Below are positions 22,058 through 32,985 of a stretch of DNA of 64,000 nt, piece after piece. Every line of letters starts with the position of its first letter. Position 1 is the first letter of the stretch. The notes beneath the pieces were generated by a model. It did no database searches. It was given only the letters and a program-made list of their open reading frames with translations, and was not told the DNA's origin. This DNA comes from Ectocarpus siliculosus (lineage: Eukaryota; Sar; Phaeophyceae; Ectocarpales; Ectocarpaceae): positions 2,981,653 through 3,045,652 of the forward strand of contig FN649727.1 of assembly GCA_000310025.1 (NCBI GenBank), given 5' to 3'. Position numbers and translations under genes: made by a program.

Positions 22058-25000
22058 AGGGGGATGAGAGGCAGAACGAGAGAGGGGGAGAGAGGTTTTG
22101 AGCGAGGGAGGAGGGAGTGAGGGCGAGAGAGCAGGGTCCAGGAGCAGAAGGAAACTCGAGACAAGAGAGAGGTGCAGCGTTGAATATAGAGTTATGCTTT
22201 GAGTTCAATACAAGCCAAAGCGCAACAGCGCAGGGGGAACAACAAGAGAACCAAGGGATTGATGATGGACTTCATCTTGTGGACTGATTGCATATCCACC
22301 ACCCCCGTACCCCCCCCCTCTTCTCTTTGTTTGTGCTTTTGTCTTTTGTGGGGACGCCTTTGCTCGTCGGCGGCACTCGTATTTGACAAAAGGACGCGCG
22401 TACAGTGAACGTCATTGCGACGGCTCTTCTCGCGGACACCCCCAAGCTTGCGTGCACGGCTCTGAACTTCTTCCTCAACATCGACACCATGATGGCGGAC
22501 GACGACGACGAGGAGGGCAAGGCGGAGACGGCACAAGCACAGGTTTGTGTTCGGTGATATAGGTCGCTTCTTGTGGTTGTTGTTGTTGTTGCCAAAACAG
22601 GCGGTTCGGTTTGGGGTTTTTGGTCGTCGAAATAATGGACGGAGAGGGCCCAAACCCGGGTTCGTGTTTGGTTTTGTGTGTCCCTTGTTGTTGATGATGT
22701 TGCAACAATAGTCCCGGTTCTGTGTGGGAGTATGTACTGTACGATGTAAAGCCGGGAACGGGAGAGAGGCTTAAAGACAAGAACATGTCTGCAGCAGCAG
22801 TGAGTCCGTTTCATGCACGTGTTGTGATTTTCATGTCCAACAACGCAGAAGAGTGTACACTGAAAAGGACTGAAAAAAATGCTGCCGCTTGGGAGGCATA
22901 TAATGAAAAGTCGTACAAGGTACCTGCCGTTACGGGTCGGAACGAGACGAAGGAAGCGAGCAGAAACGAAGGACGCGATACGCGATTGACGCAAGTGCCT
23001 CGGGGAAATTTGCCGTGGTGACCATGGCGTGCACAGGACGCAAACATGTGCTCGGTCGAAACGTTGTGCATTCTACAGAGAATAGACAGCAGTAGTGTGC
23101 AAGAAGCCTTGTCGAACCGTTCAGCCGCGCATTGACACCACACACGTGTGTTCCGGTGAGCTATATCGTTGGGCAACGAGGGAAGACTTTGGAACGGCCA
23201 GATCCACAGGGCTTCCTCGAGTAGACTCAGACGAAAGTCGTGCTTGTTACATAGAATTATGACGTAACTGATGTGCAACCATGTGTCGGACCACGAACCA
23301 CAACGTAGTAGGTGCCTCTTGGTTAACTCCCTTCTCCCCTTACCTTCCGTCCACCCTTTCCACCAATCGGCCAATCGTATCCAGCAAACGTATTACTTCC
23401 CCCACGTTGTACTCCAACCGAGAACTGCTTCGAACCAAGTGCTCTGCTACAGCAGTACACACCGGCCTCTCCGGACTTATCCCTGATCTCCCCCCCCCCT
23501 TTTCGTCAATCGAAACCGGGGTGCCTTCTCACCGCCCGCCAAAAATAAAAAGGTGAACACGCACGAGCACTCGAAGAAGACCGCTAAGCGGGCGCGCAGC
23601 GTGCAGAAGCAGGTGAAGACGAACAAGAAGAAGAACAAGGCCGCCCTGTCGGACGAGTCCAACGGCGGCCTCTTCCCGGCGATCAACCTGCTGCACGACC
23701 CCCAGGGCACGGTGGAGAAGGTCTTCCGCCGCCTCCGCCAGTCCAAGCAGCGCTTCGAGGTGTGTGCGCGAAACTCCTGTATATTTTTTTTTGCGAAGAA
23801 GTTTTTTTTTTTTGTGTGTGTGTGTGCCTTCGGCAATCAGGCTGTCTCGGCTGATTTTGTTTTTTGCGGGTTTCTATCGTTGTCAGGCGGGTGTTGCTGC
23901 CTCCTTCTTTTTGTGGGTCGTCCTTGCTGGAAGACATGAGGCTGGTCAATGCCATAACCCACAGATCACATGAACAACAGACGAAGCTCTCCCTCTACCC
24001 CCCCCCGGCCCTACCCTGCACCCACCAAAAGGTGAAGCTCCTGATGATGAACTTCATCTCGAGGGTGGTCGGGGCGCACCGTCTGCTCCTGCTGCCTTTC
24101 TACAGCCATCTCCAGCGGTACGTTGCCTCGCAGCAGCGAGAGGTGACGCACATCCTCGCCTACCTGGTGCAGGCCTGCCATGACCTCGTGCCCCCCGACG
24201 AGGTGAGGTTGTGATGTGTCGCTTTTTTTTTTTTTTTAATTCTGCGTGAACGTGGTGAGATCCGGGATGCACTTGTCGGTTGTTGTTGGCTGGTGTGTGT
24301 GTGTGTGTGTGTTTTTTTTTTGTTCCTGCACGAATGCGGTGAGATTCGGGAAGCGATATCGTACTGGTGTTGGTTTGTCACGTATTTTGTTTGACGTACT
24401 TGTGGTGAGACCGGGGAAGCAACATCTTCTGTGGGTTGTTGCTGTTGTTGAGCTTTTTTTGTTTTCTATGTAGATGTGGTGAAATCCTGGAAGCAATATC
24501 TAACTGACTGTTGGTTGTTGTTGAGCCCTTTTGTTTTCTACGTAAATGTGGTGAGATATTGGAAGCAATACCTTACTGGCTGGGGTGTATATTTTCTCTT
24601 AGCACTGATTGATACCGCGGCCTTCGACACACGCACACATATTTTCATGCGACACTTTTGTCTCTTCCGCGCGGTGACAGGTGATGCCGGTGATCAAGGC
24701 CGTGGCGTACAACTTCGTGACGGAGCGGTGTCCGGGGGAGGTGATGGCGTTGGGCATCAACTCCATCCGCGAGGTGGCGAGGAGGATACCAGCCCTCCTG
24801 GAGGAGGAGGGAATGGACGTGCTAGTCGTGGTGAGCGTCAGTGCACTGCTGCTGCTGCTGCTTTCGTTCGGTAGGGTGTTTCATGTATGTGAGGGATTGA
24901 AGTGCTTGTCGTGGTGAGAGTCAGTGCCCTGCTGCTGCTGCTGCTGATGCTGCTGCTTGGTGGTAATTTTTTTCCTGTAAGTAAGCGTTATTTGTTCTCT

Positions 25001-28000
25001 TCGTGGTCACCATTGGTGGCGGCGGGGTTGTGACGAGGGGCGACGGTAGGGAAACAGCTGTCCACAAGGTAAGAGATCTATGTAATAGAGCAACAAATAC
25101 GCGATGTTTTATTCCGACCGACTGCCGTACTTACGTGGCTACGCTTACCCGCCTTTTTTGCAGGACCTGGCGGCGTACAGCAAGCACGCGGACAAGAGCG
25201 TGGTGGTAGCCGCGAGAGGCTTCATCAACTTCGTCCGCGAGACGTACCCGAGCCTGCTCAAGTCCAGGGACCGCGGCAGGGAGCACGACATCACGGCCAG
25301 GCCCGCCAAGTAAGGAAGATAACGCACAACACAACACAACACACCACACCGTACAACAACGCCACTAAAACAAAAATAAGCCCGTTGCGAATGTGTTAAC
25401 CATGGTACGATCGCCCTTGTGCCCCTGTTCTATCGTCCGCTACCCCTGCTGTGGGTGTGTTCACAAAATTATTTTTTGTCGCCCCGACCGCGGTATACGA
25501 CGTATACGACGCGGCAGAAACGGCGTCGAGTCGGTTCGTGCAATGCCTCGTCAGTTTCCGGAGTACGGCTAGGGGAGGAAGGGGGGGTGTACTCATAGTC
25601 GTGCATGCCGTAGTCGTTAGACCATTGACCTCGCATCCCTACAAAGCCGGGACGGAGCACGCCGGGTGCTCATCGGACCAGGCTCTCACATCACCAAGCG
25701 CGAAACGCCGTGAGGTATTCGGCGAGTCGCATGAAGGGTGCGCTGCATCCTGCTAAGGGTCTTCGGCATCTTGTGCTTACTTCCTTGCTTTCGGATGACA
25801 GCTGCGTATGACTTAGTTTATTTTCTGGTGCGTTCACTTCCAGAGACAGTTGGAGGGACGGGATAATTTACCACCTCTGCGTTGTTGCCAACATGATTCT
25901 GACTCTCGACGTTGCGGCTCCTCCACCATCCACAGATACGGGTCTCGCTCTGTGTCTGAGGGCGTCGATGGGGCTGACCTGCTTACCCTCCATGAGCAAG
26001 GGCTCATGCCTCTCGAGAAGGACGACGACGACGAAGGAGATGGGGAAGGGGGCGACGCAGATGAGGAGGAGGACCAGGAGGAGGTGCCGCAGTTGGTATC
26101 CATGCCGGAAGATGGCATGGAGGTGGAGGGGGTCGAAGAGGAGGAGGAGGAAGAAGAAGAGGAGGAGGAGGAAGAGGAGGAGGGGAGGCCGAGCAAGCGG
26201 GCGAGGGTGTCGGACAAGGGTGGCAAGGGTAAGAAGGGGGAGGAGGAAGGGCAAGGCCGGAAGAAGGGCGTCAATTTCACGAGCGAGACCAAGGTGGCGG
26301 ATGGACCCGGCCCTAACGGTCCCGTCGACCCGGGACCGACAACGAAGGTACAACACTATGTGATGAGATAAGATAAGATAGATCACGGTGTAGCAGATTA
26401 GATACAGCTTGTGAGATGTATAACATGTGAGAGGCTGGATAACGCATGGTCGTTCCGCTTTCGCTGTTGTCTGGTCTTCGTGCCTCGAACGCTTGTGCTT
26501 TTTTTTTTGGTGCTGTATCGTTTTATCTCGGTGGTACTGCGAGGAGAAGAGGCAGCCTTACTATGTTTGCCCGTCGGGGCATGTTGTTTGCTCTACAACT
26601 GCTGTCTCGTGTGCTCTTGTGCTTGGAGTGTCTCTGTTCGTCGTCCCCCTCTCCTCCCTCCACCCTCAATGTTCCCCATCCCCGTCCCGTCCCACCGCAC
26701 CCCTCTACAAGGACATTGCCGCAACCCCGCTACATGGCATGTCATGCCAAAAACAAAACCCCTTGTCTCACTCTCCAACGTTTTGCTCCACGCCGTCCCC
26801 GCCGGTATCGCTGTTCCGTACGCATCATCAATACCCGGTGGCATTCATCCTATGATGGTATGATGGCATATCCCCATGGTGTGGTACATGGCATGAAACA
26901 AGCAGGTACCGTTGCGACAACGCGTGGACAGCACGAGGATCTTGAGCGCGGAGGATTTCGAGAAGATCAAGAAGCTCAAGCACCAGGCTGCCACGGGTGA
27001 GAAGCAGCAGCAGCAGCAGCAGCAGCGGGCAGTAGGGGGCGGATACGTTCGTTGTTGTGGTCGTGCCGTCTGATGTTTTTCTCCTTGTTCTTGTCTTGCT
27101 GGAGTTTGTTACCACTTTTAATATTCAGGGGTGCGGCATGTGTACTACAGGGGTCGCGACGGACGGCTGCGTGTTTCGGGTTGTGTTTTCCGGCGGGAAA
27201 AAAGTGCTGTTTCACGGCTCTTGCCCATCTTCGCGAAGTTCCTCTTTTGCTCCATGCAATGTATACACACTTGGTCTTTACCTTTTCTTTCAAGGGGAAG
27301 GTTCTGGGCGTTCTCGACGGCTCCTTACTTCGGTACTGCTGCCCCCCCCCCCCTCACCAACTATCCCGTAACCCCTCCCCCCTCCTAATTTGGCGCCCCT
27401 GCTTTTTTCGTACGAAAAAACAGCCGCGAAGCAGAGGACGCACAAGCGCAAGCACAACATCGGCGGCAGCGACTCGGAGGACAGCGACGACGGGGGCGAA
27501 GAAGGGCAGAGCTTTTCCGTGGACCCGAGAGCGCTCGAGGGGTACCGGAAGCGTCGGCGAGCCACGCTGGAGGAGAGGTGGGGTGAACAACTGAACAATA
27601 ATCAGACAGACCCAGAAAAGACTTGCGGAGGGATGCGGGGAGATTTCTGTTCGGGGCCAATGACCAAGAGTCAGCTGGAATTGATTTGCGGAGAGATGCG
27701 GGGAGAGTTATGTTGGGGGCATGCCGCAGTCTTTGTGCTGCTCTACCACCCTGAGTTGATGTTGCGTCATGGCTAGTGCCGTTGGACACTCGCAGTGCTT
27801 CTGCTGCTGCTGCTGTTGCTGCCATGTTTGACTCTTGCTGTTGTTCGTCTGGGTTTGTTGATTTTTTTCCGGCCGTTTTCCGCTCGTTTGTGTTCATATT
27901 GGTAAGCCTCAGCCGAGCGTGCTAAATCCTCTTGAGACACTTTCGTCATTTTGTTAAAGGTGGTGGTGGTGTCATGAAGTTTGGGATGGATGGTGCGTGA

Positions 28001-28633
28001 CGACAGCGTTGGCATGAAAGAGCGATAAGCTTTTAGTCATTTTTTTCCGCTGGTCGTTTGTGTGTTTTGCGTTCTCCACCTATATTACATCCCCCCGTGT
28101 CCCCTCCTCAGGCTGGAAGGCGTCATTCGCGGAAGGGAGAAGTTCCAGGCGAACAGTCACGCAGGAGGGCTGACCAACGCCGAGAAGGAGCGTAAGAAGA
28201 ACTACCTCATGATCCGCAAGGGAAAGGCCGTCAAGCACAAGACCAGGATGGGCGAGAAGCAGGTGGGTTGTACTAAAGTTGCTTGTAAACTACGAGTAAT
28301 TTTAGGCGCGATTGTGCGGGGATGGTGCGCGGGGTAAAGTGCAGGAGAGAAATACAAATTGTTATCAAGTGGGAGAGAACGGCCAGAGACAAGACAGGGC
28401 GACAGGCAGTGACAGAAAATAGAGGGGGAGAGGAGGTGGAGGAGGAGGGGGAGGAGAGTGAGAGAGAGGCCCAATCTTTGACCCCATTGCGTGCTTTCCC
28501 GTGACAGACCAGAACCCGCTCCCGCTTTCGCTTCCGCTCAATTCCGCCTTCAATTCCGCAGGTGATGGCGCAGAAGAACAGAGGAGGAAAGGTTCAGATG
28601 TCGCGCAACAAGCAAAAAAAAAAACGGACGTAA
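18921..28633 (+). CDS. SDA1: SDA1, 60S ribosome biogenesis and export factor (16 exons)
   Basis: Conserved eukaryotic nuclear/nucleolar protein needed for maturation and export of pre-60S ribosomal subunits. Exons: 18921-18986, 19659-19751, 20181-20312, 20555-20665, 21168-21248, 21838-21951, 22393-22542, 23553-23759, 24032-24202, 24681-24830, 25164-25309, 25936-26347, 26906-26996, 27424-27577, 28112-28262, 28562-28633; every phase joins and the total is 766 aa, close to the family norm. Diagnostic blocks in order: LPQLQNLVKRDKEGY, YLSELEIFKL, KLVQALILLRNRG, HIVNDIKSIN, FRRLRQSKQRFEVKLLMMN, LLPFYSHLQRYV, YNFVTERCPGEVMALGINSI, then an acidic region with a run of about 16 Glu encoded by GAG/GAA repeats (near 26145-26185), Lys/Arg-rich NLS-like patches and the basic C-terminus. 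The intron after 20665 has a GC donor (TCAG|GCGAGA). Exon 21951/22393 joint is the least certain. Confidence 0.95.
21270..21345 (+). repeat. Intronic copy of the 'CCGGCTGACCGATGAA' repeat
   Basis: Contains GCGCCAACCGGCTGACCGAT followed by a GAAGAAAGA tail, the same core as the ATPase intron units at 5750-5998, about 70 bp after the 5' splice site at 21249 and in the sense orientation of SDA1. Confidence 0.75.
21952..22150 (+). repeat. GAGA-rich low-complexity tract in SDA1 intron
   Basis: Nearly pure purine run of GAGA and GAGAG units starting right after the donor that follows exon 21838-21951. It gives rise to spurious long open frames on both strands. Confidence 0.9.
24236..24600 (+). repeat. 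Five diverged tandem units of about 70 bp in SDA1 intron 9
   Basis: The segment GTGGTGAGATCCGGGA (or a close variant) plus a following GCAATATC-like and TTGTTG-rich part occurs five times, near 24253, 24337, 24402, 24476 and 24547. Identity between units is moderate, so the array is old. Four of the five units carry GGTGAGA (the other GGTGAAA), close to a 5' splice-site consensus. Confidence 0.85.
24819..24950 (+). repeat. Duplicated exon-intron 5' junction in SDA1 (83-bp period)
   Basis: The exon end and donor GTGCTAGTCGTG|GTGAGCGTCAGTG with its CTG repeat (24819-24862) recurs at 24902-24948 as GTGCTTGTCGTG|GTGAGAGTCAGTG plus CTG repeat. The upstream copy joins in frame to the next SDA1 exon at 25164; the second lies in the intron. 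Confidence 0.88.
25586..25855 (-). repeat. Dispersed repeat copy in SDA1 intron 11
   Basis: About 265 bp that match, in inverse orientation, the right-hand part of the tandem units at 56880-57120 and 57480-57745. Shared anchors are GTACTCATAGTCGTGCATGC, ACAAAGCCGGGACGGAGCAC and the stretch around GTATTCGGCGAGTCGCATGA. The right end stops near the SDA1 acceptor at 25935. Confidence 0.88.
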
Positions 28634-30657
28634 TGTGTGACCTTCATTCATCTCGTTCCCTTTTTCATTTTCATTGGCGTTCTTCACTTCCTTCTCTCTT
28701 TTTTTTTGGGGGGGGGGGTCCGGGGGGGAGGGGGGGTTGTTTACCAAGCAATGCTTTTTTCTTCGTTTCTGCTGCTTGTGGTGTCTCGAGGAAACGCTTC
28801 GTCGTGTAAGAAGAAAGGCGGGCGTCGCTTTCTTGGTACCAGGTGCGAGGTTGAATGAAGTCGCGCAGACCACGATCCTCTTGTGAAGAAAGCAAGGGGC
28901 ATACTACGTTGTTGATGGTTCTTGCGCCAACAGCGCAATGTTGGCGGTATGGTTCTTCCCTCGGCACACTAGGGAAATACCCGTACAGGGGTGTTGAGTG
29001 TCTTAGAACACGACCATGGGTAGGTCTTGGGGGTGTGCATAGTGTAGTGGGGGACGTGAACTTGGTTTTATGGCGCTGGGAGCGTGCGCTGAAGAGGATG
29101 TTGCGTGATTGTAAAGAGACCTGACGTCCACCTGGACTACGAGCTCTTTCTTCTACGGCCTGTCCACGTGATACCTACGATGAAACACCATTTGGCGGGG
29201 GAGGTACGTGCGTGCGTGCTTGGATGCTTAGCCCTCCGCACGCCGGGAGACCATGCCGATCTTCTTGGGGGCGTAAGCAGTAAATTGGAGTATTCTTGTC
29301 GCCAGAACACGGCAAACGGCCAACAAAAAGCTCGCTGCGCATCACGTTCGTACAATGGAGCCGGTGTCGTTTTTTAATTATTTTGTCGCTGTGCTACACC
29401 TAAGTGCAGCGGACACACGATAAACGATTACCATGGCTATGCTTGACTCTCGATTTTGTTCCGCCGATGGGGATGAGCTCCCGGCGCACCCACAAACGGT
29501 CTCGACCCCTTGCTTTACATCCGTGGCATCGAAAGAGACCCCTACATAACAAGCCGCCAAAGTGGCTCGTCGTCAAATGAATGCAGCTACTGTTTTACGC
29601 TGGCTGTGTGCTCCACAGGACGGGAACGAGTGCGGGCAAGATCAAGGCGACTCCTGTACCTCTCGGCTACTTCGCGATCACCGAAAAATATTGAAAGGCG
29701 GTGTATCCTTCCCACCGCTCGTAACCCGGCCCGCCCCCCCGGCTGTCAGCATCGATCACTATGCTATTTTGCTTCATTTCGTCCGTGCATCATAAACGGA
29801 CAAGGGCCCGAAGGAGCTGACATGTCTCCATGGGAGAAAAGCGTTTTTATCAGCGTAGGAACCGACCCAGTTCCCTCCAGAATTTGGGGTGATACAACAA
29901 CAACAGCATCCATTCCTTGTACATGCAACCAACAACAGATAACGAGGAAACAAGGCGGCTTCAACCAGATCAGGCATGGTTTTTCTCTTCCATCAAAGCC
30001 ACGCCCTTATCGATCTACCATACAAGGATCCACCCTCCCGCTATACACGCGAGAGGCTTATGCTTCGAAAATCGTCCCCAAGAAAGAGGTAGGCAGAGTC
30101 GCTACATCTACATAGTGTCAGTCGTCATTCTATTCTCCTTCTGCAGCGTGGTTCTGTGGTACAGAAGTAGCATACGACGTAAATAACTCCTGACAACTTT
30201 ACGTCATACACACACACGTTGATTGCCGATCGGAGGCCCTGCTTGCCGTCTTGAAAAGTACGAAAGTACGACNNNNNNNNNNNNNNNNNNNNNNNNNNNN
30301 NNNNNNNNNNNNNNNNNNNNNNNNNNNNNNNNNNNNNNNNNNNNNNNNNNNNNNNNNNNNNNNNNNNNNNNNGTGGTGCCTGTAGAAGCAGCTACCGGAT
30401 AAACGCCTTGCGTCTCGCATGGTCCCATCTCCCACGTTAACGCGCGTGCCAGCAGCGCGTGCCCACATCGCGAAAGAGCTGTTTTTTCTTTCGCGCGAGA
30501 GATAACACGGCCGCTGCTTTCAGGCTCAGAAACGGCCACGACATCGACAGCAATCTTGGGGCTCTGGACGGGGGGCGAACACACAACAGCGGCAGCATGT
30601 ATCACGAAAACCCGTCCGGAAGAGCGTTGCTACTTGAACCATTGCCCGTGCCTACCC
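28634..30657. other. Intergenic region after SDA1, no supported gene
   Basis: Contains G homopolymers at 28706-28736 and the 100-N gap. Several short open frames exist (one of about 200 codons at 29510-30115 on the plus strand), but none shows a recognisable domain or exon-like borders. It may hold 3' UTR of SDA1 and introns of the gene represented by the orphan exon at 30658-30838. Confidence 0.5.
30273..30372. other. Assembly gap (100 N)
   Basis: Exactly 100 N characters, a conventional size for a gap of unknown length, so the distance across it cannot be trusted. Confidence 0.98.
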
Positions 30658-30838
30658 GCCCCGCACCCCCCATTACCTTCGTGGGGTGCTTCTCCTTCTG
30701 CTCGAGGACGTATTGCAACAGAGTCCCTTTGCTGACCGGACCCCCCTTGGACGATCGGTAGCCGAGCTTGTTGTCGGCGGTGAGCTGCATGGCCGTCTTC
30801 CTCGTCTCCGGCTTGGTCAACGCCATCAGCGGCCCCAT
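30658..30838 (-). CDS. Orphan exon resembling the start of a MutS/MSH1 domain I (partial)
   Basis: The minus strand encodes WMGPLMALTKPETRKTAMQL, then NKLGYRSSKGGPVSKGTLLQ and YVLEQKEKHPTK, ending at a donor AAG|GTAATG at about 30681. In MutS and organellar MSH1 proteins a segment of the form QY...K..HP immediately precedes the RxGDFYE mismatch-recognition motif, which would be the first thing in the next exon. That exon is not visible; it could be in the adjacent N gap. The 5' border is unclear: an in-frame TGA lies about 20 codons upstream of the methionine and no good acceptor stands out. Alternatives are an unrelated protein or a further exon of the AP2 gene upstream. Confidence 0.3.
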
Positions 30839-31547
30839 CCAGTAGCCGTGCGGCCCGGTGCTGCTCTCGCGGACGGGCGGTGCCAGCCAGCGGCGGGGTC
30901 ATGTCGGTGGGTGGGTAATAGTAGATTGAAACGTGAACGGATCAATAAGCGGATGTACGTTCTTATCGTCGAAGGACAAACGCAACGGCCGAGAAACAAA
31001 AAGAGGGAAAGGATAAAAATCCGGCAAGGGTATGGTGGGTGAGCAGTGAGAAGTAGAGCGGGCGGGCTGTGCGCGGAAGGGCAGGAGGCAGGCAGGCAGG
31101 AAGGCAGCAGAGAGTGAACGTTCAAAGAAGGGGTGCGTGGAGATCCCTTGGCCGTCGTCGAGAGGTCCAGAGCGAGAAAACCAACTGCTACAGCAAGGTG
31201 ATGCCCGTCCGCGCCCAAGGCAGCGAAGAAGCAGGCGACGACGACACGGAACACTCGAAGCTAACGAAACACGGCCCAAGACCAACAAGGAGGAGGGAGA
31301 TGCCTCAAACTGCACCCATTAACTACATTGTATCTCCCCCACCTTTCACCCGTGTACTTCACAGCAGACAAAAAGGGAGAAAACGATCGCTACACACCAT
31401 CGGGAGAAAAGCAGTGGTCAAAAAACGGAACCAGACACCGGAGCACACGGACGAGCAAAGCAGGGTGTTGCGTTGTAGAACGTGGCGGAAACGCGTGCAG
31501 AGCGTCGGAAACAGCAGTGAAGGTCTTTCTTTCAGGTGTAGGAGCAG
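30839..31547. other. Non-coding stretch between orphan exon and TIR element
   Basis: No recognisable exon. The sequence contains Arg-codon-like AG/GA-rich blocks that create open frames on the plus strand (31069-31599) without any domain resemblance. Confidence 0.5.
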
Positions 31548-32895
31548 TAGACATCTTTCAAACTCCGATTCCCGCTTCCCGCATGCCTATTATCCGTGAA
31601 AATCCAGAAATATGCGGGAATTCTCGCCTTTTGAGTTTGAAAGCGGTGGCGGGCTGTTCGTTTTTTCGACGCGGGAATCCCGTCGTCCTGGCGTGTGTTT
31701 TCGTATAAAGAGTCAATTCCCGCATAATAATTCCCGCGGCAGAACTTTGTGACAGAGAGGAACCAGACAGCCAGCGTCCTTTTACAGCAGGAGGCAACAA
31801 CAACAACCCACCACTGTTTGCCACACCAAGTCTCAGGGAACGCAACATGAGCATAAAGCCGATATCGCCAGCCGCACGACAGGCACAACGTTGTACTGTC
31901 TGTGCGGCCGCTTGGGTGCACACCTAGCGCGCTGAGGCGCAAGATGCATACGTCCCTTCCCCCGTGCGCAGTCTGTCGTGTTTGCGGCATCGCCTTTTTG
32001 CAAGAAGACCTGAAACACCCACACGCAAAGACCTGACATGCACTCACTTGCCATAACACCTTTCAAGCTCGAACCCGTTCGTTGGAGTGTGCATTGCTTT
32101 CACTCCATTCCATTATTCGGTGGAGCGTGGGCATGTGTGTGCTGCTTCGATCAACTGGGCGCAGCGTGGGCATTCACTCTGGGCCTTTGTTTACGCATCG
32201 GTGTGTGTTTGTTGCTGCTGCTGCTGCTGTACAAAAGCGCGAAGTCAAATAATAAAGAGGAAGAGCCAGACAGAGCACAGAGCCGCTGCAGCTGCTGCAT
32301 CTTCTCCTTGTCGTTGTATCAGCACACCACTGCCCCCACGCTCCACGGACAGAGAGCAGTGGTAGGATGCCATGTCTTAGCAGTTTTCAGCTCGAAAGGT
32401 GGTCTGTCGAGTAAGAAATCCAAAGCTAGCTGTGCCCTCTCAATCACTCTCAACCCCATGCCACAACGGCTCTAAGTACATATGCGCTCTGTGTTTCAGC
32501 TTTGTTTTTCGTTTGTTGTACCCGAGACAACGGCGAGTGCGCTTGCGCGCGGACATCATGTGATTGTGTTACGAGGATCTATTTTCGTAAGTGCTCTAGG
32601 CAAGATATGCTTCCTATGATGCCTTCCTGTCTGGTATTACAGCAGAGCAGCTTCTGGGCATTCGAAGAAGTAGGAAGTAGCGGTGGTTGAGTTTGTTTGA
32701 GCTCCAGAAAAGCAGCAAACAGCGGAACGGCGGTTGGCATTCTTCCGGGAAAATCCGAAAAAAGGCGGGAATGCGAGTTTGAAACCACCATGAGTATTCC
32801 CGCATCTATTCACCCAACCGGAACGGGAAAGTAAACCGCCAAAATTTGGCCAAAATCGGGTGCGGGAGACGGGAATCGAGTTTGAAAGATGTCTA
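31548..32895. mobile_element. Non-autonomous DNA transposon candidate with 33-bp TIRs and TA flanks
   Basis: Left end begins TA|GACATCTTTCAAACTCC and right end is its near-exact inverse complement followed by TA. Over about 33 bp the ends differ by one indel and one two-base swap (CT versus TC). Both subterminal regions hold repeated GCGGGAAT/ATTCCCGC and GAGTTTGAAA motifs, a layout typical of transposase-binding subterminal repeats. The interior shows no transposase, so it would be mobilised in trans. The TA at both outer edges is compatible with a TA target duplication (Tc1/mariner-like), but TA is too short to prove it. Confidence 0.7.
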
Positions 32896-32985
32896 GTGAT
32901 ATTTTCCAAACGGATGCGTGGCCAAGTGTTTAAATCGTCTTGGGCAAAAAACACAACAAGGGGACCCATCCCCCGCTTCCCCCAG

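Noticed and set aside
21570-22164. Open frames rich in Arg-Glu or Ser-Leu repeats on both strands
   Set aside because: Entirely due to the GAGA purine tract in an SDA1 intron.
24236-24600. Regular spacing considered as a CRISPR-like array
   Set aside because: Units are diverged, lie in a eukaryotic intron, and there are no unique spacers between identical repeats.
29510-30115. 201-codon plus-strand open frame next to the assembly gap
   Set aside because: No domain, no hydrophobic pattern, no exon-like borders; expected by chance in this composition.
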